Positions 50,597 to 58,481 of a stretch of 64,000 nt of DNA are shown piece by piece (the stretch's first letter is position 1; every line of letters begins with the position of its first letter). The DNA comes from Ramlibacter ginsenosidimutans (GTDB lineage: Bacteria; Pseudomonadota; Gammaproteobacteria; Burkholderiales; Burkholderiaceae_C), in NCBI RefSeq assembly GCF_042678185.1, contig NZ_JBHUDQ010000004.1; one strand, given 5' to 3'. The position numbers and the translations under genes are program-made. The notes below the pieces were generated by a model. The model searched no databases, had not been told where the DNA came from, and worked only from the letters and a program-made list of their open reading frames with translations.

Positions 50597-51886
50597 ATGG
50601 GCATGACCATCACGGAAAAGATCCTGGCCCGCGCGGCGGGACTGGACGCGGTGACGCCGGGCCAGTTCCTGGACTGCAAGGTGGACCAGGTCGCCAGCAT
50701 GGACCTGCAGGGCAAGCTGGTGTTCAACACGATCGGCACCCTCGGCAGCGACCAGCTGTTCGATCCGGCGCGGGTCGCGTTCACGCTGGACCACCAGAGC
50801 CCGGCCCAGACCGTGGCGATCGCCGACGTGCATGCGGCGATCCGGAAGGCGGCGAAGAAGTACGAGGTGAAGAACCTGTTCGACGTCGGCAGCGGCATCA
50901 TGCACGTGGTGATGCCCGAGCGCGGTCTCGTGCTCCCCGGCGAGCTGGTGGTGATGAACGAGTCGCACACGCCCACGGGCGGCGCCATGGGCGCGGTCGT
51001 GATCGGTGTCGGCCAGACCGACGCCGCGGTGGCCGCGGCGCTGGGGGAGATCTGGCTCGTCGTGCCGGCGACGATCCGCATCAACCTGCGCGGCGCGCTG
51101 CGGCACGGCGTGACGACCAAGGACGTCGCCCTGCACCTGATGAAGCTGCTCGGCTACGAGCGCAAGGCGATCTACAAGACCATCGAGATCGGCGGCCCCG
51201 GCGTGGCGGCGCTGTCGATGGACGCGCGTTTCACGATCACCAACTACTGCTCGGACATGGGCGCGAAGTCGGCCATCTTCGAGCCGGACGAGGTCACGCT
51301 GGAGTACGCCGCCGCGCGCGCGCAGCGGGAGTTCACGCCGCTGTACAGCGATCCGGATTGCCGCTACGAGGACCTCATCGACGTGGACCTCGGCGCGCTG
51401 GAGCCGCTGCTGGCGTGCCCGCATGCGCTGGACAACATCCACAGCGTCGCATCGCAAGCCGGCCAGGCGATCAACGAAGCCTTCATCGGCACCTGCACCA
51501 ACGGCCGCTTCGAAGACCTCGCGGCCGCCGCGGCGATCGTCTCGGGCCGCAAGGTTGCGCCAGGCGTGCGCTTCGTGGTCGTGCCGGCATCGCGCGAGGT
51601 GTACCAGCGCGCGCTCGGGGCGGGCCACATCGCCACGCTGTCGGAAGCAGGCGCCCTCGTGTTCCCGCCCGGGTGCGGCCCGTGCATGGGCGAGCACAGC
51701 GGCGTGCTCGGCGCGGGCGAAGTGGCGATCAGCTCGGGCAACCGCAACATGAAGGGCCGCATGGGCAGCCCCGATTCCTTCGTCTATCTCGGCTCGCCGC
51801 AGACTGTCGCGGCCTCCGCCGTGTGCGGCGTCATCACCGATCCGCGCACCCTCGCACCCGCGCCCCAGGAGCTGGCCCATGCCTGA
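50597..51886 (+). CDS. Aconitase/3-isopropylmalate dehydratase family large subunit
   Basis: A 429-residue LeuC-like subunit. [4Fe-4S] ligands are in ITNYCSDMGA, GTCTNGRF and PPGCGPCMGEH; FTLDHQSPA, SGIMHVVMPERGLVLPGE and NESHTPTGGAMGAV are conserved active-site blocks. It pairs with the small subunit that overlaps it by 8 bp. Such two-subunit enzymes include isopropylmalate isomerase, homoaconitase, citraconate/methylmalate and dimethylmaleate hydratases. The context (aldolase plus receptor, no leuA/leuB) points to a catabolic hydratase rather than leucine synthesis. Confidence 0.9.
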   Translation: MGMTITEKILARAAGLDAVTPGQFLDCKVDQVASMDLQGKLVFNTIGTLGSDQLFDPARVAFTLDHQSPAQTVAIADVHAAIRKAAKKYEVKNLFDVGSGIMHVVMPERGLVLPGELVVMNESHTPTGGAMGAVVIGVGQTDAAVAAALGEIWLVVPATIRINLRGALRHGVTTKDVALHLMKLLGYERKAIYKTIEIGGPGVAALSMDARFTITNYCSDMGAKSAIFEPDEVTLEYAAARAQREFTPLYSDPDCRYEDLIDVDLGALEPLLACPHALDNIHSVASQAGQAINEAFIGTCTNGRFEDLAAAAAIVSGRKVAPGVRFVVVPASREVYQRALGAGHIATLSEAGALVFPPGCGPCMGEHSGVLGAGEVAISSGNRNMKGRMGSPDSFVYLGSPQTVAASAVCGVITDPRTLAPAPQELAHA

Positions 51887-52412
51887 CACCATCCGTGCCG
51901 GCGCCTACCGCGTCGGCGACGACGTGAAGGCGCTGGAGATCATGCCGACGCGCTTCAAGAGCTCCAATGCGCTCTCCGATGCGGAGCTCGCCAAGGCGGC
52001 GTTTGCCGACCTGGACCCTGCCTTCTCGGCGCGGGCCCAGGCGGGCGAGTACGGGATCGTCGTCGCCGGCGTGAACTTCGGCGGCGGCGGCAAGACGGTG
52101 GAAGGCCCGGTGTTCGCGCTGCGCGGTGCGGGCGTGAAGCTGGTCATCGCCGACTCGTTCGCGCGCTTCTTCCTGCGCAACGCGATCAACAACGCCTTCC
52201 CGGTGCTGGTGTGTCCCGGCATCGCGCAGGCCGTGCAGACCGGCCAGCAGCTCGAGGTGGACCTCGAGGCAGCGCGCATCACGAATGTGGACACCGGGCA
52301 GGTCCTGCAGGCGACCCCGCTTTCGGCGACGGCGCTGCAGATCATCGCGGCGGGCGGGCTGGTGCCCTATGCGAAGCGGAAGCTGGCGCAACGGGCGATG
52401 ACTGGGGCATAA
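51879..52412 (+). CDS. Aconitase/3-isopropylmalate dehydratase family small subunit
   Basis: A 177-residue LeuD-like swivelling domain. GIVVAGVNFGGGGKTVEGPVFALRGAGVKLVIADSFARFFLRNAINNAFPVLVCPG contains the usual substrate-loop region, although the canonical GSSREHA is here GGGGKTVEG. That change removes the Ser/Arg contacts typical of LeuD and suggests a different substrate. It is the last gene of the operon and ends in front of a convergent LysR gene. Confidence 0.88.
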   Translation: MPDTIRAGAYRVGDDVKALEIMPTRFKSSNALSDAELAKAAFADLDPAFSARAQAGEYGIVVAGVNFGGGGKTVEGPVFALRGAGVKLVIADSFARFFLRNAINNAFPVLVCPGIAQAVQTGQQLEVDLEAARITNVDTGQVLQATPLSATALQIIAAGGLVPYAKRKLAQRAMTGA

Positions 52413-52433
52413 GGGCGGCACCGGGCGCCGCCC
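52413..52433. terminator. GC hairpin between convergent hydratase and LysR genes
   Basis: GGGCGGC (52413-52419) and GCCGCCC (52427-52433) form a perfect 7-bp GC stem with a 7-base loop in the 39-bp gap between convergent genes. It has no T-run on either strand, so it would be a weak or Rho-assisted bidirectional terminator. Confidence 0.4.
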
Positions 52434-52451
52434 TCAGGGCACGGCTGCAGT

Positions 52452-53333
52452 TCAAGTCCCGGCTGCCGCCTTCAACCATTCGCCGAAGGTGCGGATCGCT
52501 TCACCGTGGACCGACACCTTGGGCGACAGCAAGGCATAGGACGGCGACACCGGTCCGTCGGGTTGCGCCAGGGCGCAGAGCCGGCGTCGCTGGATTTCCT
52601 CCTGCACCAGCGCAGCAGGCGCCAGCGCCACGCCCAGCGAGTCGAGCGCGGCCTGCAAGGCGAAATAGAGCTGCTCGAATGCGATGGTGTGGGCCGAAGC
52701 GGGCCGCTGCACCCCGTTGGCGCGCAGCCAGTCGGGCCAGGCCCGCGGCTCCGAGCGCGTGAGGATCAGCGTCGCCCGGCGCAGGTCAGCAGGCCCGCGC
52801 AGGCGATGCTGCTCCTGGTAAGCGGGACTGCAGACGGGCACCGGGCGCGCGTCGAGGAAGCGTGTCGCCAGCAGGCCCCGCGGGACCTGACGGATGCGGC
52901 GGATGGCCGCGTCGTATTCGCCCGCCTCGAAATCCACCGGCTCCGTTGACGTCGTGAGATCGATGCGCAGCCGCGGGTGCGCGCGGAGCAGCTCCGACAT
53001 GCGCGGGATCAGCCAGCGCATCGCCAGCGTCGGCGGGACGCTCACCCGCAGGTCCTCGGCAGGCCCTTCCTGCCGCACCTGGGCCACGGCCGAGCGCAAC
53101 GTGTCGAAGGCAGTGCCGACGCCGCGCGCGAACTGCGCGCCTTCCGCCGTGAGCTTCAGTCCACGGGCACCACGGACGAACAGCGCCACTTTCAGCTCCT
53201 GTTCAAGGGCAGCAATCTGGCGGCTGACCGCGCCGTGGGTGACATAGAGCTCAGTGGCGGCCGCCGTGAAGCTCAGGTGGCGCGCGGCCGCATCGAAGGC
53301 CTTGAGCGAGTTCAGCGGCGGCAGTTTCTGCAT
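52452..53333 (-). CDS. LysR family transcriptional regulator (GcvA type)
   Basis: A 293-residue LTTR starting MQKLPPLNSLKAFDAAARHLSFTAAATELYVTHGAVSRQIAALEQELKVALFVRGARGLKLTAEG, the GcvA/AmpR-type N-terminus. The effector domain is normal (LRVSVPPTLAMRWLIPRMSELLRAHPRLRIDL). It is divergent from the Bug-aldolase-Rieske operon, which it most likely controls. The start is set at 53333; the frame upstream crosses the operator and has no homology. Confidence 0.92.
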   Translation of the reverse strand: MQKLPPLNSLKAFDAAARHLSFTAAATELYVTHGAVSRQIAALEQELKVALFVRGARGLKLTAEGAQFARGVGTAFDTLRSAVAQVRQEGPAEDLRVSVPPTLAMRWLIPRMSELLRAHPRLRIDLTTSTEPVDFEAGEYDAAIRRIRQVPRGLLATRFLDARPVPVCSPAYQEQHRLRGPADLRRATLILTRSEPRAWPDWLRANGVQRPASAHTIAFEQLYFALQAALDSLGVALAPAALVQEEIQRRRLCALAQPDGPVSPSYALLSPKVSVHGEAIRTFGEWLKAAAGT

Positions 53334-53341
53334 CGGCGAGC

Positions 53342-53358
53342 TGTGAGGTTTCCTCACA
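53342..53358. promoter_or_regulatory. Perfect TGTGAGG-TTT-CCTCACA palindrome in the LysR/Bug divergent region
   Basis: The 17-bp sequence TGTGAGGTTTCCTCACA is a perfect inverted repeat 8 bp upstream of the LysR start, about 75 bp upstream of the Bug start. On the minus strand it is preceded by ACAAT, as the similar dyad at 48729-48752 is on the plus strand. A further perfect dyad, GCCCAT-G-ATGGGC, lies at 53398-53410. The TGTGA/TCACA ends recall CRP, but the spacer is 7 instead of 6. Confidence 0.6.
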
Positions 53359-53432
53359 TTGTGCGCGGAAATATCGATTGCCCGTGCGCACTTCGCTGCC
53401 CATGATGGGCGGACCCCACGGAGCCCGATTCC

Positions 53433-54425
53433 ATGACAAAGAGAGACAAGCGCCGCGCGCCGGACCTGCGCCGGCGCGATCTGTTGGTCGCAGCGATGGC
53501 ATCGGTGGCGTGCCGCGCCTTTGCGCAGGCCGACAGCATCGAGGGCCCGATCCGCATCGTGCTGCCCTTCGGTCCGGGCAGCGGCACCGACGTCTATGCG
53601 CGCCTGGTCGCGCAGCACCTCGGCGCCGCACTCGGAGTCAACACCGTCATCGACAACAAGCCGGGCGCCAACGGCATCCTCGCGGCGCAGGCCGTCGCGC
53701 GTGCGAAACCCGATGGCTCGACCCTTCTCCTCACCACGAATACGACGCATGCGGCCAATCCTCACCTGGTCAAGGACCTGCCGTACGACCCGGTGAAGGA
53801 CTTCGCACCCATCAGCAAGATGGGCAACCTCACCTTCTTCGTCCTGGTGCCCGCAACCAGCCCGTTCCAGACGATGAAGGACCTGGTCGACGCCGCGGGC
53901 AAGGCGCCCAACTCCGTGAGCTATGGAGCGGCGAACAGCTTCGGCATGGTGTCGGGCAGCAAGCTGGGCAAGACGGCGGGCGTGGAGTTCCTGCGCGTGC
54001 CGTACAAGAGCTCACCGCAGATCACCACGGCCCTGCTGGGCGGGCAGTTGCAGTTCGCCTTCGTCGACATGGCCGCGGCCGCGGCGCTGGTGAAATCGGG
54101 CAGGATGCGCGCCCTGGCCGTGCTGGCGGACAAGCGCTTCCCCTCGCTGCCTGACGTACCCACCATGACGGAAGCGGGCTTCCCGGGTTTCAACGTGGTC
54201 GCCTGGTTCGGCATGTTCGCCCCGGCCGGCACGCCCGCCCCCATCGTCAACCGGATCAACAAGGCGCTGGTGGCCGTGCTGCAGCGGCCCGACCTGCGCG
54301 AACGCGGGGCGCAGCTGGGCATAGAGATCTTCGGCAGCACGCCCGGCGAGCTGGAGGACTACGTGAAGTCGCAGATCGCGCTGTGGGGCCAGTTCACGGC
54401 CGACGCGGGCCTGAAGCCGGAATGA
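53433..54425 (+). CDS. Bug family tripartite tricarboxylate transporter substrate-binding protein
   Basis: A 330-residue receptor with an arginine-rich signal peptide (RRRDLLVAAMASVACRAFA|QA), possibly Tat-dependent by its R-R-x-D-L-L pattern. IRIVLPFGPGSGTDVYARLVAQHLG, VNTVIDNKPGANGILAAQAVA, and RVPYKSSPQITTALLGGQLQF are the family blocks. First gene of the Rieske operon; its stop overlaps the aldolase start (ATGA). Confidence 0.92.
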   Translation: MTKRDKRRAPDLRRRDLLVAAMASVACRAFAQADSIEGPIRIVLPFGPGSGTDVYARLVAQHLGAALGVNTVIDNKPGANGILAAQAVARAKPDGSTLLLTTNTTHAANPHLVKDLPYDPVKDFAPISKMGNLTFFVLVPATSPFQTMKDLVDAAGKAPNSVSYGAANSFGMVSGSKLGKTAGVEFLRVPYKSSPQITTALLGGQLQFAFVDMAAAAALVKSGRMRALAVLADKRFPSLPDVPTMTEAGFPGFNVVAWFGMFAPAGTPAPIVNRINKALVAVLQRPDLRERGAQLGIEIFGSTPGELEDYVKSQIALWGQFTADAGLKPE

Positions 54426-55222
54426 GCACGCCGCACCGACCGATGCCAGTACCTGCCGTGAACCCGTTCAAGCAGAAGCTGCTGCGCGGCGAGCCGCAGT
54501 TCGGACTGTTCTGCATGTCGCTCACCGCACAGACGGCGGAAGCGCTCTCCTCCTGCGGCTTCGACTTCCTGATGTTCGACGCCGAGCACACGCCCACCAG
54601 CCTGCCCACGCTGTACACGCAGGCGCTCGCGCTGGCGGCGAGCACGACGCAATGCCTCGTGCGCATGCCCTCGCTGGACCCGGTCCTGTTCAAGCCGGTG
54701 CTGGACCTGGCCATCGACACCGTGATGGTGCCCAACATCCGGACGGCGGAAGAGGCGCGTGCGGCCGTGCGTGCGGTGCGCTACCCGCCGCACGGCATTC
54801 GCGGCGTGGGCGGCAGCGTCCGTGCGACCGGCTACGGCCGGCATGCCGACTACTACGCGGTGGCGGCTGACCGTGTCTGCCTGCTGCTCCAGATCGAGAG
54901 CGCCGAAGGCTTGCGCAATCTCGACGCGATCTGCGCGGTGGATGGAGTCGACGGCCTGTTCATCGGCCCGGTGGACCTCGCGACCGACATGGGCCATCTC
55001 GCGCAGGCTACGCACCCGCAGGTCGTCGAAGCAGCGCTCGACGGCGTGCGGCGTATCCGGGCGGCCGGCAAGGCGGCCGGCATCCTGGCTGCTGAGGCGC
55101 AGGCCGCGATGTACGTGGACGCTGGTGCGAACGTGGTGTGCCTGGGGTCGGACCTGGGGGTGCTGGTGAGGAATGCGGACGCGCTCGCCGCCCGCTGGGT
55201 GCGCGCAGAACAGGCGCCGTGA
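54422..55222 (+). CDS. HpcH/HpaI aldolase family protein, copy 2
   Basis: A 266-residue aldolase: GLFCMSLTAQTAEALSSCGFDFLMFDAEHTPTSLPTLYTQ, VRMPSLDPVLFKPVLDLAIDTVMVPNIRTAEEARAAVRAVRYPPHGIRGVGG, LLLQIESAEGLRNLDAICAVDGVDGLFIGPVDLATDMG. It keeps the metal-binding Glu/Asp and the substrate Arg of the GIRGVGG loop, closer to HpaI than copy 1. The ATG overlaps the Bug stop by 4 bp. Confidence 0.92.
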   Translation: MSTPHRPMPVPAVNPFKQKLLRGEPQFGLFCMSLTAQTAEALSSCGFDFLMFDAEHTPTSLPTLYTQALALAASTTQCLVRMPSLDPVLFKPVLDLAIDTVMVPNIRTAEEARAAVRAVRYPPHGIRGVGGSVRATGYGRHADYYAVAADRVCLLLQIESAEGLRNLDAICAVDGVDGLFIGPVDLATDMGHLAQATHPQVVEAALDGVRRIRAAGKAAGILAAEAQAAMYVDAGANVVCLGSDLGVLVRNADALAARWVRAEQAP

Positions 55223-55240
55223 CGAATAGGAGAGACGGAC

Positions 55241-56596
55241 ATGCTGAGTCATGAAGACAACCTGATGCTGACGCGCACGAACGCGGGCACGCCCATGGGC
55301 GAGCTGTTCCGCAGCTACTGGATCCCGGTGCTGCTGTCGCAGGAAGTGCCGGAACGCGATGGCCCGCCGGTGCGCGTGAAGGTGCTGGGCGAGGAGCTGA
55401 TCGCGTTTCGGGACAGCGAGGGCACGGTGGCCCTGATCGAGCCCCGCTGTTCGCACCGCGGCGCGAATCTCTTCTTCGGCCGCAACGAAGGCGGCGGCAT
55501 CCGCTGCGCGTACCACGGCTGGAAATTCGACGCCCGTGGCGAGTGCCTCGACATGCCGACGATGCCCTCCGAGACGGCGGCGCGCCTGGGCGAGAAGGCC
55601 CGCATCCGGGCCTATCCCACGCGCGAGTGGGGCGACTTCGTGTGGGCCTACATGGGCGCGCGCCAGCCCGCGCCGGAACTGCCCCAGATGGAATTCGCGC
55701 TGCTGCCCGCGTCGCACCGGCATGTCTCCAAGAAATTCCAGGAGTGCAACTGGGCCCAGGCCGCCGAAGGCGGCGTCGACACGGCGCACTTCTCCTTCCT
55801 GCACCAGCCCGTCGCGTCCGGGGACGACGAGCTCGCCGAAAAGGCGGCTCGCGCGACGCGCGGCTACTCGCAGAAGACCATGAGCGCGGACCACGTGCGA
55901 TGGATGCGCGACGATGCGCGCCCGCGCTACGAGGTGCGCAAGCACGGCAGCGGCCTGGTGCTCGCGGCCTCGCGCCGCGCCGGGCCCGGCGAGCACTACT
56001 GGCGCATCGCCCAGTACCTGATGCCCGCCCACGGCTACACGCCCAGCGCGACCGAGGGCCAGACCTACCACGGCCAGACCTGGATCCCGATCGACGACGA
56101 GTCCTGCTGGATCTACGTGTACTCGTGGAACCCGACGCGCCCGCTCACGGACGAAGAGCGCGCGAGCTACCGCAGCGGCGGCGCCGTGTACCCCGAGATG
56201 GACGCCAACTGGATGCCGCTGCGCCATCGCGGCAACGACTACCTGATCGACCGCCGCATGCAGAGGTCCGAGAACTTCACCGGCATCGTTGGCGTGTCGG
56301 AACAGGACGCGGCGATCCAGGACAGCCAGGGCCGCATCGCCGACCGCACGCGCGAGCTGCTGGGCCCGACCGACATCGGCGTGGCGCAGTTCCGCCGCTT
56401 CATGCTGGATGCGGCGAAGACGCTGGCCGCCGGCGGCACGCCGCCGGGGCTGGCCGATGCGGCTGCGTACCACGTGCGCGGCGGCGGCATCGTGGCACCG
56501 GCCGATGCCGGCCTGGAGGAAGTGATGAAGATGCGCTTCGGCGACGAACTGGGGCGCGTGCGCGCCACCGCGTCCGAGCCGGTGGCTTCGCGATGA
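55241..56596 (+). CDS. Rieske non-heme iron oxygenase, phthalate-dioxygenase type (alpha subunit), copy 2
   Basis: A 451-residue oxygenase. Rieske ligands are in P-R-C-S-H-R-G ... R-C-A-Y-H-G-W-K-F, and the iron site in EGGVDTAHFSFLH. It opens MLSHEDNLMLTRTNAGTPMGELFRSYWIP, aligning along its length with copy 1 at 24056. Like copy 1, it has no reductase partner nearby. The genes before (aldolase) and after (Hyi-like isomerase) give a different context, so the two are paralogues likely acting on related aromatics. Confidence 0.92.
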   Translation: MLSHEDNLMLTRTNAGTPMGELFRSYWIPVLLSQEVPERDGPPVRVKVLGEELIAFRDSEGTVALIEPRCSHRGANLFFGRNEGGGIRCAYHGWKFDARGECLDMPTMPSETAARLGEKARIRAYPTREWGDFVWAYMGARQPAPELPQMEFALLPASHRHVSKKFQECNWAQAAEGGVDTAHFSFLHQPVASGDDELAEKAARATRGYSQKTMSADHVRWMRDDARPRYEVRKHGSGLVLAASRRAGPGEHYWRIAQYLMPAHGYTPSATEGQTYHGQTWIPIDDESCWIYVYSWNPTRPLTDEERASYRSGGAVYPEMDANWMPLRHRGNDYLIDRRMQRSENFTGIVGVSEQDAAIQDSQGRIADRTRELLGPTDIGVAQFRRFMLDAAKTLAAGGTPPGLADAAAYHVRGGGIVAPADAGLEEVMKMRFGDELGRVRATASEPVASR

Positions 56597-57405
56597 CCGG
56601 GGCTGCAACAGGAATGCTTCGCTTCGACCCCAACCTGCGCTGGCTCTTCACCGAGCTGCCCATGCCCGTTCGCTACGCCGCCGCGGCGGCGGCCGGCTTC
56701 CGCGGCGTGGAAGTGGCATTCCCGTACGGGACTCCCGCCAAGGAGATCGCCGCACGCCTGGACGACAACGGCCTGCAGCTCGTGCAGATCCTGTCGCCGT
56801 TCGACTGGGACGGCGGCGAGCGCGGCCTGGCCGCCCTGCCTGGCCGCAAGGAGGCGTTTCGCCGCAGCATCCATGACGCCGTGGTGTACGCAGTGCAGGT
56901 GGGACGCCCCATGATCCACGTCATGCCGGGCAACATGACGCCCGAGCTGGACCGGCGCCGTTGCATGGACCTGTTCATCGAGAACATCGCCTGGGCGGCG
57001 GACGTCGCCGGGGCTGCCGGCATCACGCTGATCCTGGAGCCCTGCTGCCGTGCGCGCTTCCCGCAGTTCCTGTACCACCGCATCGACGAGGGCGTGCAGG
57101 TGATCGAGCAGGTCGGGCGCCCCAACGTGAAGCTGTGCTTCGACACCTTCCACGTGCAGATGGAGGAAGGCGCGATCACCGATCACCTGCAGGCTGCCTG
57201 GCCGCACATCGGCCACATCCAGATCGGCAACGTGCCGGGCCGCCACGAGCCCGGTCCCGGCGAGATCCATTTCGCGTGGCTGTTCGCGCAGATCGAGAAG
57301 CTGGGATGGGAGCGCTGGATCGGCTGCGAATACATGCCCTCGGGCCACACGCTGGACTCCCTCGCCTGGGGTGCGCCCTACGGTATCCGCGACCCGCGCC
57401 TTTGA
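56593..57405 (+). CDS. Hydroxypyruvate isomerase family protein (Hyi-like TIM barrel)
   Basis: A 270-residue AP-endonuclease-2-type TIM barrel. LRWLFTELPMPVRYAAAAAAGFRGVEVAFPYGTPAKEIAARLDDNGLQLV, ITLILEPCCR (metal Glu), VKLCFDTFHVQMEEG, IGHIQIGNVPGRHEPGPGEIHF, WIGCEYMPSG. The family interconverts small hydroxy-aldehyde and keto acids such as hydroxypyruvate and tartronate semialdehyde. The ATG overlaps the Rieske stop by 4 bp. Its role next to an aromatic oxygenase is not obvious; handling of a C3 product from the aldolase is a possible reading. Confidence 0.9.
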   Translation: MTGAATGMLRFDPNLRWLFTELPMPVRYAAAAAAGFRGVEVAFPYGTPAKEIAARLDDNGLQLVQILSPFDWDGGERGLAALPGRKEAFRRSIHDAVVYAVQVGRPMIHVMPGNMTPELDRRRCMDLFIENIAWAADVAGAAGITLILEPCCRARFPQFLYHRIDEGVQVIEQVGRPNVKLCFDTFHVQMEEGAITDHLQAAWPHIGHIQIGNVPGRHEPGPGEIHFAWLFAQIEKLGWERWIGCEYMPSGHTLDSLAWGAPYGIRDPRL

Positions 57406-57450
57406 AGCGCGCCGCGGGGCAGCGGTGAACGAACAACCATGGAGACAAGC

Positions 57451-58458
57451 ATGAAGCAGGACCCCCGCAAGTTTTCCCGCCGCACGCTCGGACGCATCAC
57501 TGGCGCGCTGGCGCTCGCGGCTGCCGGGCTCGCATCGCACGGAGCCGCGCTGGCCGAAGGGTACCCGGACAAGCCGATCCGCATGATCGTGCCCTATGCC
57601 ACGGGCGGCTCCACGGACCAGACCGCCCGCCTGGTCGCGCGGTCGCTGTCGGCGCGGCTCGGCCAGCAGGTCATCGTCGACAACCGCGCCGGTGCGGGCG
57701 GCGCCGTCGGCCACGAGATCGCGGCCAAGTCACCCGCAGACGGCTATACGCTGCTGTTCAGCGCAGCGGGCCCGCTGACCGTGACGCCGCACACCTATGC
57801 CAAGCTGGCCTACGACCCGATCAAGGGCTTCGAGCCGATCACGCTGGTCGCGACGCAACCTCTGCTCCTGGTCGTCAAGCCCGGGCTGGCCGTCAACAGC
57901 GTGGCCGACCTGATCCGCGAGGCGCAGGCCCGGCCCGGCAAGCTCAGTTACGGCTCGTTCGGTACCGGCAGCGCGGCCCACCTGGCCGGCGAATACTTCA
58001 AGCGCCTCGCGAAGGTGGACATGGTGCACGTCCCCTACAAGGGCAGCGGCCCCGCGCTCGTGGACCTGGTGGGCGGCCAGATCGACCTGATGTTCGACGT
58101 CTTCAGCACGTCTGCGCCGCTGGTGAAGGCCGGCAAGCTGCGGCCGCTGGCCATCACCTCCACCGAACGCTCGCCGCAGTTGCCGGACGTGCCGACGATG
58201 CAGCAGGCGGGCGTGAGCGGGTTCGACGCGGGCACCTGGTTCGGGCTGCTGGCGCCTGCCGGAACGCCGCCGGCGATCGTCGAGAAGCTATCGCAGGCGA
58301 CCAACGCCGTGCTGAAGGAAAGCGAACTGCGCGAGACGCTGGCGACGCAGGGCGCGGTGGTGCGCGGCGGCACGCCGGAGGAATTCAAGCGCTTCTTCCT
58401 GTCCGAATACGACAAGTGGGGCGGCATCGTGAAGGCGGCGGGCATCCGGGCGGAGTGA
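57451..58458 (+). CDS. Bug family tripartite tricarboxylate transporter substrate-binding protein
   Basis: A 335-residue receptor. The second Met (57451, MKQDPRKFSRRTLGRITGALALAAAG) is preferred because GGAGA lies six bases upstream; the Met four codons earlier has none. The signal peptide has a Tat-like S-R-R-T-L-G motif and ends ALA|EG. Family blocks are YPDKPIRMIVPYATGGSTDQTARLVARSL, GQQVIVDNRAGAGGAVG, PADGYTLLF and HVPYKGSGPALVDLVGGQ. Last gene of this operon, giving it two receptors. Confidence 0.92.
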   Translation: MKQDPRKFSRRTLGRITGALALAAAGLASHGAALAEGYPDKPIRMIVPYATGGSTDQTARLVARSLSARLGQQVIVDNRAGAGGAVGHEIAAKSPADGYTLLFSAAGPLTVTPHTYAKLAYDPIKGFEPITLVATQPLLLVVKPGLAVNSVADLIREAQARPGKLSYGSFGTGSAAHLAGEYFKRLAKVDMVHVPYKGSGPALVDLVGGQIDLMFDVFSTSAPLVKAGKLRPLAITSTERSPQLPDVPTMQQAGVSGFDAGTWFGLLAPAGTPPAIVEKLSQATNAVLKESELRETLATQGAVVRGGTPEEFKRFFLSEYDKWGGIVKAAGIRAE

Positions 58459-58481
58459 GGGCCGCCGACTGACCGGCGCGC

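Noticed and set aside
50597..52412. Leucine-biosynthetic leuCD
   Set aside because: The small subunit lacks the GSSREHA loop, no leuA or leuB is near, and the operon contains an aldolase and a transport receptor, so a catabolic hydratase is more likely.
53342..53358. TGTGA...TCACA as a CRP site
   Set aside because: The spacer is 7 rather than 6 bases, and the wider TGTGAGG/CCTCACA symmetry matches the local dyad at 48729 better.
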